Origin: Streptomyces sp. AcH 505 | GTDB lineage: Bacteria > Actinomycetota > Actinomycetes > Streptomycetales > Streptomycetaceae | DNA: 55,270 bases | Assembly: GCF_000818175.1 (NCBI RefSeq) | Contig: NZ_JTIY01000002.1 | Coordinates: 1,158,284 to 1,213,553 of the forward strand | Reading direction: 5' to 3' | In this document: positions 8,334 through 16,783 of the stretch, piece after piece | Numbering within the stretch: position 1 is the first letter of the stretch | Layout: every line of letters starts with the position of its first letter | Program-made: the position numbers and the translations under genes | The notes under the pieces: generated by a model | Seen by the model: the letters and a program-made list of their open reading frames with translations, nothing else | The model's database searches: none | What the model was told of the DNA's origin: nothing

Positions 8334-9128
8334 ATGCGACTGGTGAGCGCTGCCGAAACAGCCCCCACTCTTCATCCCTGGCGGGTCCACGCGCGTGAGC
8401 TGCGGGTCCGGGCCGGCCGGCACTTGGCCGTCGACGGCCTCGACCTGGCACTGAAAACCGGAGTTCACGGTCTGCTCGGCCCGAACGGTGCCGGAAAGAC
8501 GACGCTGATACGCGCGCTGTCCACCGTCGTCAAACCAGCCGGCGGCTCGTTGACGCTGCTCGGCGCGCAGGTCGACGGCCGCGCCGACCTGCGGCAGGTG
8601 CGTCGCGGACTGGGTTATCTGCCGCAGCAGTTCGGCTTCTACCCACGTTTCACCGTCCGCGAGTTCGTCGCGTACATGGCCTGGCTCAAGGAGATGCCCA
8701 AAGCCGCGGTACCCGACGCCGTACAACGCGCGATCGAGCGGGTGGGGCTCACCGGCAAGGCCGAGACCAGGATGAAGGCCCTGTCCGGCGGCATGCTGCG
8801 CCGGGTCGGCATCGCCCAGGCCGTCGTGAACGACCCCGAGTTGCTGCTGCTCGACGAGCCCACCGTCGGACTCGACCCCGAACAGCGGCTCGACTTCCGC
8901 GACTTGCTGCGTGACCTCGGCTCCGACAGCTGTGTGCTGGTCTCCACCCACCTCGTCGAGGACGTCGTCGCCGCGTGCACCGACGTCATCGTCATGAGCG
9001 ACGGCCGACGACTCTTCCAGGGCACCCCCGACGACCTGATTGCCCTCGGCGGGCAGGACGAAGCGGGCGACAGTCCGGCGGAGCGCGGGTACTCCGCGCT
9101 TCTGCGTCAGCACAGGAGCAACGCATGA
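8334..9128 (+). CDS. ABC transporter ATP-binding protein
   Basis: A 264-residue ATPase with Walker A GPNGAGKTT (near residue 52), Q-loop region LPQQFGFYP, signature LSGGMLRRVGIAQ, Walker B LLLLDEPTVGLD and H-loop STHLVED. The ATG at 8334 is preceded by AGGAGA at a proper distance. The sequence resembles exporters with separate membrane subunits (ABC-2/BcrA-like), as used for antibiotic or peptide efflux. The stop overlaps the following membrane gene by four bases. Together with the next two genes it forms the transporter of this sigma-controlled operon. The cargo is unknown. Confidence 0.93.
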   Translation: MRLVSAAETAPTLHPWRVHARELRVRAGRHLAVDGLDLALKTGVHGLLGPNGAGKTTLIRALSTVVKPAGGSLTLLGAQVDGRADLRQVRRGLGYLPQQFGFYPRFTVREFVAYMAWLKEMPKAAVPDAVQRAIERVGLTGKAETRMKALSGGMLRRVGIAQAVVNDPELLLLDEPTVGLDPEQRLDFRDLLRDLGSDSCVLVSTHLVEDVVAACTDVIVMSDGRRLFQGTPDDLIALGGQDEAGDSPAERGYSALLRQHRSNA

Positions 9129-10435
9129 TCCGTATCCTCGGCATCGAGCTCCGGCGGTCGGTAGCTCTCGGCGCGGCGCTGCTGATCGCCGTCGGCGGCA
9201 CGATCGTGCTCCAGGCCACCACGGGGCGATGGGCCAACGGGTGGATGGCGCTGGTCATGACTCAGCGCGAATATCTCGCGGTGATGTCGCCCCTCGCGAT
9301 GGCCGCCGGTGCGTGGCAGTCCTATCGCGAACACCGGGCGAACGTCGCCGAGTTGTTCGCCAGCGCGCCGCGCCCGCGATCTCGGCGGATCGTGCCGATC
9401 CTGGCCGCGACCGGGCTGACGGTCCTCGTCGCGTACTTGGTCACGCTCCTGGCGGCGGCCCCACGGATCGCCGGCACGGCACATTATCTGCCGCCGGCCG
9501 CGTTCGCCGTCACGGCCGTCGGGCTGATCACGATGATCGCCTCGGTCTGGGTCGGGCTGGCCGTCGGACGGCTGGTGCCGGCGCTCGCCACCGCACCCGC
9601 GTTGGCCGTGGTCGGTTACATACTGCAGGTCCTCGCGCCCCATCTCCTTTCGGATCAGGGGTTCGTGGTCGCGTTCTCGCCGAGCATGGGGATGAGCCGG
9701 TTCAGCGACTACGACACCGTCGGAGGCGGAGTCAGCGGTGCCCAGGCTCTGTGGATGGCCGCAGTCGCGGTGGCCGGCGTCATGCTTTTCGCCGTCCGGA
9801 ACCGTAGGCTCGCGTTCGCCGCACTGGTGCCGCTGGCGATCGGCGCGACAGTCACGGCCCTGGTCGCGCCGACCGGCGCTGCCTACGACCGGCAGACCCT
9901 CGACCCGGTCGCCCAGGAACTGGTGTGCACCACGGACACTCCGCGTGTCTGCGTCAGCCGGGCGCACGAAGGTGTGCTGCCCGAGGTGGTGCCCAAGGCC
10001 CGGCAGGCGTTGCGACTCCTGCCGGCGACGGGGATCGTCGCGGCACACGAGGACACGAGCACCATCTTTCCTCCCACCTCGCCGGGGCCGCGGGCCGGCA
10101 CCGCGCTGATGGACATCACGCTCGACAAGCACGGCCATCTCGCCGACCCGGGCCAGTTCCTGCCGAGGATGCTCACCGAGGTGTTCGCCACCCCGATCAG
10201 CTGCGCGGAGACCCGGGACATCGATCTCGCCAGCGCTGCCGCCTTTTGGCTGCTCGACCGGGAGCCGGTCGCCGGTCTCAACGGCTTCGACTTCGACGAA
10301 CCGGAGACCGTCACGCTCTGGAAGGGGCTGAAGGCCCTGCCCCCGGCCGAGGCTGGCGGCAGGGTTGCCGCCGTCCACCGGGCCGCTCAGAAGTGCCAGG
10401 ACACCAGCGGCCTCCTGACCCGAAGTGCCCGATGA
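9125..10435 (+). CDS. ABC transporter permease with C-terminal soluble domain
   Basis: A 436-residue protein with about six to seven membrane helices in residues 10-250 (for example SVALGAALLIAVGGTIVL and VTAVGLITMIASVWVGLAVG). A C-terminal region of roughly 170 residues follows and contains Cys at ELVCTTDTPRVCVSR, TPISCAETRD and QKCQD. The hydrophobic part resembles ABC-2-type permeases. The soluble Cys-containing region may lie outside the membrane and be disulfide-bonded. Its gene overlaps both neighbours by four bases (ATGA), so the product is made in step with the ATPase and the following membrane protein. I do not recognise the C-terminal domain. Confidence 0.8.
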   Translation: MIRILGIELRRSVALGAALLIAVGGTIVLQATTGRWANGWMALVMTQREYLAVMSPLAMAAGAWQSYREHRANVAELFASAPRPRSRRIVPILAATGLTVLVAYLVTLLAAAPRIAGTAHYLPPAAFAVTAVGLITMIASVWVGLAVGRLVPALATAPALAVVGYILQVLAPHLLSDQGFVVAFSPSMGMSRFSDYDTVGGGVSGAQALWMAAVAVAGVMLFAVRNRRLAFAALVPLAIGATVTALVAPTGAAYDRQTLDPVAQELVCTTDTPRVCVSRAHEGVLPEVVPKARQALRLLPATGIVAAHEDTSTIFPPTSPGPRAGTALMDITLDKHGHLADPGQFLPRMLTEVFATPISCAETRDIDLASAAAFWLLDREPVAGLNGFDFDEPETVTLWKGLKALPPAEAGGRVAAVHRAAQKCQDTSGLLTRSAR

Positions 10436-11028
10436 GAGGCATCATGCTCTACGTCCGCTCGCGCCGGGTGCCGACGGCGCTCGGCGCGGTGGTCTCGGCG
10501 ACCGCCCTGGCATGGCTGCCGGCGGCGGTCTTCAGCGACGCGGGCGAGGTGAGCAGCACCGTACTCGCCCTGACCGTGCTGCTCCTCGTGGCCGCTGTCA
10601 CCTCGACCCTCGGCGGTCCCGACGACACGCTGGACCGCACAGCGGCGAGGCCGTGGGGGTTGCTGCGGACATCGCACCTGGCCGCGGCCTTGGGATGCAT
10701 GCTCATGGTCCTGCCGGCCACGCTGCTCACCGCCACGCGGTTCGGACCGTTCGGATCCGTCGTCCGCGACACGGCCGGTCTGCTGGGCCTGACCGCCCTC
10801 GCGGCGGCCGCGACCGGCAGCGCCAGGGCGTGGTTCCTGCCGCTCGGGTGGACGCTCGGCGCGACGGCGTATCCGGGCACAGGTACCGCGGGTGAAGCAC
10901 TGACCTGGCAGACACAGGCATCTGACAGTTCACCGGCAGCCGTGGTTGCGGCAGTGCTCGCCGCCGTTGGCCTCACCGTGTACGTGAGGTGGGGCCCACG
11001 CCCGCGAACGTCGTCGGAGAACGTCTGA
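10432..11028 (+). CDS. Membrane protein, probable second transporter subunit
   Basis: A 198-residue hydrophobic protein with about six predicted helices (for example ALGAVVSATALAWLPAAVF, TVLLLVAAVTSTLGG and AAVVAAVLAAVGLTVYV). It has no catalytic motif. The ATG at 10432 overlaps the preceding stop by four bases, and this is the last gene of the five-gene sigma operon. It is likely an accessory or second permease of the ABC transporter. About 200 bases then follow before the GH97 gene, which has its own ribosome site and probably its own promoter in the AT-richer stretch near 11100-11145. Confidence 0.78.
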   Translation: MRGIMLYVRSRRVPTALGAVVSATALAWLPAAVFSDAGEVSSTVLALTVLLLVAAVTSTLGGPDDTLDRTAARPWGLLRTSHLAAALGCMLMVLPATLLTATRFGPFGSVVRDTAGLLGLTALAAAATGSARAWFLPLGWTLGATAYPGTGTAGEALTWQTQASDSSPAAVVAAVLAAVGLTVYVRWGPRPRTSSENV

Positions 11029-11227
11029 GTGGGCGGGCTTCGACGGCGCGGGAAACCGCAGCGAAATCGGTCCGGACTCTTGACTGTGATGTTGGAGTCC
11101 GGTGATATGCGATGGAAAACATTCGAAAAAGTTTGCTGTTGTTCAACTGGTGACTGTCGAAGCTGTGATGGACGCTGAACGGCGTTCGGCTCGCGCGGCG
11201 TTCGGCGGTTCAAGACGAGGGACACAC

Positions 11228-13951
11228 ATGCGAGGCAGACGAGAAGGACTCTGGCGGGCGGTGACCGGCGTGGCGCTGTCGGGGCTGCTGGGCAGCATGG
11301 TGGTTGTGGCAGCCGCCGCACCGTCCACCGCCGTGCAGACCCCCGCGAGATCCTGGACGGTGAACGGGCCAGGCGATTCGGCGCTCAACGCGGAACTCGA
11401 CCTCGACCCCGCGGGCGAACTGCACCTCGCGGTGGACCGCGACAAGGTACCGGCGCTGCTGCCGGGCCGGCTCGGAATCCGTACCGACCAGCACGATCTG
11501 ACGACCGGGCTGCGGCTGGTCAAGACGAGTGAGCGCACGGTCCACGAGTCCTACAACACCACCACAGGCAAGCAACTGCGGCGTTCGGCCACGATGCGGG
11601 AGGCCACGTTCACCTTCCGCGGCGCCGACGGCGCGCGGCTGGGCGTGGTGGTACGCGTGTCTGACGACGGCGTCGCCTACCGCTACCTGCTGGATGACCA
11701 GGGGCCGGTGACGGTGACGGGTGAGGCCTCGACGTTCGAGCTTCCGACGGACGCCAAGGCCTGGGTCCAGCCGTACTCGAACAGCTACGAGACCGAGCGG
11801 ACCGAGACCACCGCGGGCGCGGCCAACGAGGCGCAGCCGCAGCAATGCGGCGGTGACACCTGTTCGTTCGGCTTCCCGACGCTGTTCGAGGTGGGGAGCA
11901 CCTACGTGCTCCTGACGGAGGCGGACGTCGACGGCCGGTATTCCGGCAGCCATCTCGACCACGTGGCGGGCGGCTCCGGCTACTCGGTCGCACTGGCGGA
12001 CGACACCCCCGTGACCTCCCAGGGGCCGCTCGCGACGCCGTGGCGTACCGCGATCGTGGGGAGCCTGGACACGCTGGTCGGCTCCACACTCGTGGACGAC
12101 CTCGCGCCGCCCGCGAAGGTCAAGGACACCTCGTGGATCCGGCCGGGCGTCGACGACTGGTCCTGGCTGAGCGAAGGGTCGAGCCCCGGTGACTTCGACC
12201 GGCAGAAGGACTTCGTCGACTACGCGGCCGAACACGGGCTGCAGTACACGCTCGTGGACGCCGGATGGCAGGCGAGCTGGGTCCCGCAGCTGGTCCGCTA
12301 CGCGCGGGCCAAAGGCGTCGACGTGATCCTGTGGTTCGCCTGGACCGACCTCAAGACACAGGAGCAGCGCGACAGTTGGTTCGCGAAGATCAAGGGGTGG
12401 GGTGTCGCGGGGGTCAAGGTCGACTACATGGACTCCGACTCCCAGTCGACCTTCCAGTGGTACGACGCGATCCTGCGCGACACCGCTCAGCAGAAGCTCA
12501 TGATCGACTTCCATGGCGCCACGATCCCTCGTGGTCTGCAGCGTACGTGGCCGCAGGTGATGAGCGTCGAGGCGGTTCGCGGGGAGGAGAACGGCCAGAG
12601 CCCGACCCGCGACATCTTCCTCGCCTTCACCCGCAACATCGTCGGTTCGATGGACTACACCCCGACATGGTTCTCCCGACCGGGCCGCAAGGACTCCCTG
12701 GCGCACGAACTGGCGCTGCCCGTGGTCTACGAGTCCGGCTGGACCAGCCTGGGCGACAATCCAGAGGGGTTCGCCGCGCAGCCGGTGGCCGAGCGCTACC
12801 TCGAACAACTCCCCACCACCTGGGACGAGACGCATCTCGTCTCGGGAGGACCCGGCCAACAGCCCGTCGGTGACCGGCAGGCAGTCATCGCCCGCCGCAA
12901 CGGGGACCGCTGGTTCGTCGGCGGCATCCTGGCAGGCGCGAGCGACACGATGAAGGCGCCACTCACCTTCCTCGGCAAGGGCACGTGGCTCCTGGAGACC
13001 ATCGGCGACAGTGACGGCCAACTGCGGCGTACCGTCAGTACGGTGACCGACAAGAGTGTCGTCTCGGTCCCCGCGGCCGCAGACGGCGGTTTCGTAGCGC
13101 TTGCCTGCCCCGCCGCCAAGGGCCGCACCAGCTGCGATCAGCCCGTCGTCACCGCGCCCGACACCTCCCTGACCCTCGACCCTGCGACCACGACTGTCAG
13201 CCCAGGAGCTTCCGCCGGCGTCGACGCGACGTTCGTCCTCCCGAAGGGCTCCGCACTGCGGCAGGTGCGTATGACGCTGGACCGCGACCGGCTCCCGGTC
13301 GGCTGGAAGGCCACCGGCCGCGACGTCACCGCCGCCTCGCTGCGCGCGGGCAAGGCGCTCAGCGGCCACTGGACCGTGACGGTCGGCAAGGACCAGCCCG
13401 GCGGCGAGGTCGACGTGCCTGTCGTGGTCACCTACGCCAACCCGGCCGGGGGAAAGGCCCCGCCGGTTCACGTCGAAGACGTCGTACGGGTCTCCGTCCC
13501 GTTGCACGGCACGGTCTACGCCAGTGATCAGCCGTTCCTCACCGAGACCAACGGCTACGGGCCGGTGGAGCGGGACCAGTCCAACGGCGAGGCCGGCGGG
13601 CAGGACGGGAAGCCGCTGACGATAGGCGGGACCGTGTACGCCAAGGGCCTCGGCATGAACGCGCCGGGACAGGTGCAGATCGACCTCCAGGGCCGCTGCA
13701 CCCGTCTTGAGGCCCATGTCGGCGTCGACGACGAGACGGCAGGGCAGGGGAGTGTCACGTTCACCGTCCTTGGTGACAACGGCCGGCAACTCGCCGCCAC
13801 CGGAGTACTGAAGGGCGGCGACAGCGCGGTCGACCTGACCGTCGACGTCACCGAGGTGCACACGCTCACCCTCTCCGCCGGAGACGGCGGCGACGGCAAG
13901 AACTCCGACCACGCGGACTGGGGTCTGACCCAGCTGACCTGCCAGGACTGA
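11228..13951 (+). CDS. Secreted GH97 glycoside hydrolase with NPCBM domain
   Basis: A 907-residue exo-enzyme. A signal peptide occupies about residues 1-37 (MRGRREGLWRA, then a small-residue core). The GH97 N-terminal sandwich follows, then the (beta/alpha)8 barrel with DDWSWLSEG, YTLVDAGW, GVKVDYMDSDS and a C-terminal sandwich. Asp 399 in VKVDYMD sits where the retaining, alpha-galactosidase-type GH97 enzymes carry their nucleophile. From about residue 760 an NPCBM-type galactose-binding domain begins (YASDQPF, then KGLGMNAPGQVQIDL), ending in Cys. The ATG at 11228 is chosen over upstream in-frame starts because GAGGGA precedes it by six bases and the signal peptide begins there. It probably releases terminal alpha-linked galactose or glucose from polysaccharide outside the cell. 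Confidence 0.9.
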   Translation: MRGRREGLWRAVTGVALSGLLGSMVVVAAAAPSTAVQTPARSWTVNGPGDSALNAELDLDPAGELHLAVDRDKVPALLPGRLGIRTDQHDLTTGLRLVKTSERTVHESYNTTTGKQLRRSATMREATFTFRGADGARLGVVVRVSDDGVAYRYLLDDQGPVTVTGEASTFELPTDAKAWVQPYSNSYETERTETTAGAANEAQPQQCGGDTCSFGFPTLFEVGSTYVLLTEADVDGRYSGSHLDHVAGGSGYSVALADDTPVTSQGPLATPWRTAIVGSLDTLVGSTLVDDLAPPAKVKDTSWIRPGVDDWSWLSEGSSPGDFDRQKDFVDYAAEHGLQYTLVDAGWQASWVPQLVRYARAKGVDVILWFAWTDLKTQEQRDSWFAKIKGWGVAGVKVDYMDSDSQSTFQWYDAILRDTAQQKLMIDFHGATIPRGLQRTWPQVMSVEAVRGEENGQSPTRDIFLAFTRNIVGSMDYTPTWFSRPGRKDSLAHELALPVVYESGWTSLGDNPEGFAAQPVAERYLEQLPTTWDETHLVSGGPGQQPVGDRQAVIARRNGDRWFVGGILAGASDTMKAPLTFLGKGTWLLETIGDSDGQLRRTVSTVTDKSVVSVPAAADGGFVALACPAAKGRTSCDQPVVTAPDTSLTLDPATTTVSPGASAGVDATFVLPKGSALRQVRMTLDRDRLPVGWKATGRDVTAASLRAGKALSGHWTVTVGKDQPGGEVDVPVVVTYANPAGGKAPPVHVEDVVRVSVPLHGTVYASDQPFLTETNGYGPVERDQSNGEAGGQDGKPLTIGGTVYAKGLGMNAPGQVQIDLQGRCTRLEAHVGVDDETAGQGSVTFTVLGDNGRQLAATGVLKGGDSAVDLTVDVTEVHTLTLSAGDGGDGKNSDHADWGLTQLTCQD

Positions 13952-14095
13952 AACAGCGGCACAGAGACGGACACCGTAGGCGGACCACGGCGACAACGGC
14001 CTGCCGCCCATGGTGGAACCAAAATTGCCCGGTTGGCATCATCCTGCGGCGCAGGCGCAGGCGCAGGCGCGCTAAGGGCAGCAAGGACAGACGCA

Positions 14096-14136
14096 GGGGC
14101 CGGTGCGCGGCGCACAGCCGTACCCGCACCGGCCCC
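14096..14136. terminator. Hairpin terminator between GH97 and JmjC genes
   Basis: A perfect 12-base inverted repeat, GGGGCCGGTGCG (14096-14107) and CGCACCGGCCCC (14125-14136), with a 17-base loop. It lies between two converging genes. Just upstream (14047-14071) is a short run of GCGCAG repeats. Confidence 0.7.
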
Positions 14137-14157
14137 CGCGGTCCCGGACTCCGGCGG

Positions 14158-15357
14158 TCAGGCGGTCGCGTCCGGTACGAGGCCGGCGTAGCCCGAGGAC
14201 AGCTCGGGTATGAGGGGTGCGCACCACTCGTGCGCCACCAGTGTCTCGGCCAGTGCGTGGACGTGGTCTCCCACCACGGCCGCCGCCTGGTCCAGACGCA
14301 CCGGTCGGCCGCTGAGCAGGAGGCGCAGGGCCGGCAGGGCGGCGGCCTTGAACGTGAGCTTCTTGCCGGACGAGAACACCTCGGCCGTACCGCCCAGATC
14401 ACGCAGCCGGGGACGGAACTCGCTGACGCAGACGACGGATTCGAGTCGCCCGAAGGTCTCCAGGAAGGGGACGTGCCGGGCCGGGGCCGCCTCCTGCTGG
14501 CGCGCCGCCAGGAAGTCGGCGGGAGCACGGGAACCCACAAGCCGAACGGCCTTCTCGACGAGCTCCCGGTGCTGCTCCGATCCCGGTGCGAGGTCCAGGT
14601 CGCGGCGGAAGAGTTCGTCCTCGCGGGACCAGTCGGCGAGCCAGGCCAGCCAGGACGCCCCGCTGCGCACGCCGAACCCGACCGTCATGTGCAGGCTGTG
14701 CCCCGAACTGCGGCCGCTGCGACCGGCCTTGTGCCAGTAGCCGCGGGGGATGTGCATGACGTCGCCCGGATTCATGGTGCCGGTCCACAGGACCTCCTCG
14801 CCGGCTTCGTCGTTGTCCGCCGCATCGCGGTGGAGCGGCGCCGCGCGCGACGGACCCCGCACCTCCCAGTCCTTCTGGCCCGACAGTTGGATGGCGAGGA
14901 CGTCGTGCGCGTCCCAGTGGAGGCCGAAGCCGTCGGCGCCGTTCGTGGTGAGGTAGGTGTTGATGTTGACGCTCTCGCCCGACCACCACTGCAGCGCCCG
15001 GCAGGCCACTTCCAGTGTGGGGTCGAAGACGTTGGCGCGGTCCAGCACCATCGTCACCCCCTCACGCAGAAGGCTGCCGAGGCGGTGCGTGTTCACCAGG
15101 CCGACGGTCTGGTCGGCGCCGCCCGTTTCCGGTGTCAGGTACGCGCTGGGGTGCAGCTCCTGGCCGTCCCGGAAGCAGCGTATCCGCGGACTCGCCAGGC
15201 TCCGCCGCATCGCGAGGTCCAGGAGCCGGGTGGGGGTCAGCAGGCGCGGTGTCAGCACCGGGTCACCGAGTCCGCCCCGGGCGAACCCGGCGCCGAGGTG
15301 CCGTGGACCGTCCCATTTCAGCGCTTCCTCGATACCGGTGACGAGTCTGTGCTCCAC
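14158..15357 (-). CDS. JmjC/cupin Fe(II)-2-oxoglutarate oxygenase (ROXA-like)
   Basis: A 399-residue protein of the JmjC group that includes bacterial ribosomal oxygenases. The facial triad is seen as H147-x-D149 in LHWDAHDV and H209 in IPRGYWHKA. They are separated by LAIQLSGQKDWEV and the turn MNPGDVMHIP typical of the fold. A C-terminal winged-helix-like part (PVRLDQAAAVVGDH, then a helix) also matches that group. Such enzymes hydroxylate side chains (Arg, His, Asp, Asn) of proteins or peptides. A 57-residue peptide gene ends 94 bases upstream on the same strand, and its product may be the substrate. Alternatively the target is a ribosomal protein and the neighbour is unrelated. Confidence 0.85.
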   Translation of the reverse strand: MEHRLVTGIEEALKWDGPRHLGAGFARGGLGDPVLTPRLLTPTRLLDLAMRRSLASPRIRCFRDGQELHPSAYLTPETGGADQTVGLVNTHRLGSLLREGVTMVLDRANVFDPTLEVACRALQWWSGESVNINTYLTTNGADGFGLHWDAHDVLAIQLSGQKDWEVRGPSRAAPLHRDAADNDEAGEEVLWTGTMNPGDVMHIPRGYWHKAGRSGRSSGHSLHMTVGFGVRSGASWLAWLADWSREDELFRRDLDLAPGSEQHRELVEKAVRLVGSRAPADFLAARQQEAAPARHVPFLETFGRLESVVCVSEFRPRLRDLGGTAEVFSSGKKLTFKAAALPALRLLLSGRPVRLDQAAAVVGDHVHALAETLVAHEWCAPLIPELSSGYAGLVPDATA

Positions 15358-15451
15358 TGCTCCTCCTGGCGTGCGAACGGTGTCGGCCTCGTGCCGGGGC
15401 CGCGCAACCCCCCGGCTGCGCGGCCCCGTTGTGGTCCTGCGAAGCCTGCTC

Positions 15452-15625
15452 TCAGACGCGGTGAGGCGCCCCGGTCCGCGGGCTCAGCGCCACGACACCC
15501 CAATCGAAGTCGTTCGCCGTGGCGCTGAGCGGGTCGGCGCCGTCGGAGCGGTCGCGCACGCTCCCGAGCACCTCCACCGCTACGAGGAGGCTGTCACTGC
15601 TGAAGGTGGTCTCTGCATTGCTCAC
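15452..15625 (-). CDS. Small peptide, candidate RiPP precursor of the JmjC enzyme
   Basis: The 57-residue product starts at GTG 15625 (VSNAETTFSSDSLL), which has GGAG eight bases upstream. GTG at 15634 is a longer alternative but sits too close to that site. The first half is acidic and amphipathic (SDSLLVAVEVLGSV), like a leader peptide. The second half (ATANDFDWGVVALSPRTG) has Asn, Asp, Trp and Arg residues that a JmjC enzyme could hydroxylate. There is no Cys. The next gene on the strand is the JmjC oxygenase, 94 bases away, so the two may form an operon. No protease or transporter gene adjoins. The precursor call is inference from size, composition and context. Confidence 0.5.
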   Translation of the reverse strand: MSNAETTFSSDSLLVAVEVLGSVRDRSDGADPLSATANDFDWGVVALSPRTGAPHRV

Positions 15626-15865
15626 GCCGGTCACTCCATCCGGTCAGCGGCTCGCTCGGAGGCGAGTTGTCCACCCCGTTGTTACCCGCAGGCCCAAAAA
15701 AGGTTCACGGGTGTCGCCGACGGCCTCGACGGTCAGGAGATGGTCGAGCACGTCGGCCTTACTGGGCGTCTCAGATTGCCAACTGGCCTCCTGGCTCAGA
15801 CGGCGCTCAGCGGTGCGGCCCGGATGGTGCCGCACCGCGTCGTGTCAGGCTGGATGTGTTTCTGC

Positions 15866-16153
15866 TCAGGTCCAGAAGCGCCCGTGGTTCGGGCACGTCT
15901 GACCGGTACCGCCGCAGGTGTTGCAGGTTTTGCCCTGCTGCCCGCGGCAGTAGGGGCAGTTGACGACGGGGACTTGGTCCTTGCGGCACTTGGCGCCGCT
16001 GCCCGATCGGCCCGCGCTGAACAGGCCGCCGCCGGTCGTGACGGTCCAGTCCTTGCCGTGCCGGGGGCACCGGAGCCCCGAGGTGCAGCGGCCGCACCCC
16101 CTCGAACAGCACCGCTCCAGCTGCTGACCGCACCTGCACTTCGTCTCGCTCAT
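15866..16153 (-). CDS. Small Cys-rich zinc-ribbon-type protein
   Basis: A 95-residue protein with paired cysteines throughout: CRCGQQLERCC, GCGRC, LRCPRHG, then VNCPYCRGQQGKTCNTCGG and GQTCPNHG. The last block resembles the CxxCxGxG zinc fingers of DnaJ-type proteins. The ATG at 16153 follows GGAGGA at good spacing; an upstream GTG in the same frame is less likely. The gene begins 19 bases after the stop of the 127-residue protein, so the two are co-transcribed. No membrane segment is present. A role as a zinc-binding chaperone-like or nucleic-acid-binding protein is possible but not shown. Confidence 0.7.
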   Translation of the reverse strand: MSETKCRCGQQLERCCSRGCGRCTSGLRCPRHGKDWTVTTGGGLFSAGRSGSGAKCRKDQVPVVNCPYCRGQQGKTCNTCGGTGQTCPNHGRFWT

Positions 16154-16172
16154 CGCTCTTCCTCCTGCGGTG

Positions 16173-16556
16173 TCAGGCAATGGTCCAGCCGCGCGTGCGC
16201 ACGCTGGACCGCTGGAACGCCAGCGACAGGCCTCCCGTCAGGCCCATGGCGTTGCCCATCCAGCGGGTAATCGCTCCCATCCGCCGGTCGAAGTACGCCT
16301 CGCCGGTGCAGCCGCCGGTGGTGGGCGTGAGGTCGATGTAGAACATGAAGTACGTGTCGATCTTGTTGCCCGCGATTACTGTCAAGCCGCTGCTGTCGAG
16401 GCGGCTCAGGTGGACGCCTGCCTCTACCCCGGGTTCCGACACGGTCGGCGAGGGGATGCTGAGTTGCTCGGCCACGCCGCTGAAGAGGACCTGCAACGTG
16501 TCTTCGATCGAGTGTGGCGAGTCGAAGCTGCCGACGCGCTTGGTGAACCTGCCCAT
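16173..16556 (-). CDS. Hypothetical protein, 127 residues
   Basis: The ATG at 16556 (MGRFTKRVGSFDS) is chosen because AGGAGG lies six bases upstream; an ATG at 16562 directly touches that site and is less likely. The product looks like a single compact domain with alternating strands (LTVIAGNKIDTYFMFYIDL) and a C-terminal helix containing Gly-rich turns (GNAMGLTGGLSLAF). It has one Cys and no signal peptide. It is the first gene of a pair with the Cys-rich zinc-ribbon protein. I do not recognise the family. Confidence 0.6.
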   Translation of the reverse strand: MGRFTKRVGSFDSPHSIEDTLQVLFSGVAEQLSIPSPTVSEPGVEAGVHLSRLDSSGLTVIAGNKIDTYFMFYIDLTPTTGGCTGEAYFDRRMGAITRWMGNAMGLTGGLSLAFQRSSVRTRGWTIA

Positions 16557-16783
16557 GAACATCCTCCTGAAGTGATGGGGTACGCCCTCGGCTCCCGTCC
16601 CTCCGTCCGCCGTGGCGGCGAACAGGCCTGCGAGTGGGGCCGGTTCACACCTTCGCCCTGAAGCCGGGGGCCCGTCTGTCCCCGGCCATGGGGACAGACG
16701 CCGGGTACGCACGGGTGGTAGACCTGTTTGCGGGCTGTCGAGTCCGGCCGGGTGGCCGACGGGCCGCGGGGTGAGGAATCGTC

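Noticed and set aside
11210..14011. Very long minus-strand open frame (over 900 codons) opposite the GH97 gene
   Set aside because: It is the mirror image of a GH97 gene with clear domains and signal peptide; the GC-rich codon bias keeps the opposite frame open. No domain was recognised in it.
15644..15835. 63-codon minus-strand frame just before the candidate peptide gene
   Set aside because: It has no good ribosome site at its start and mixed codon bias; an upstream leader peptide is possible but not supported.
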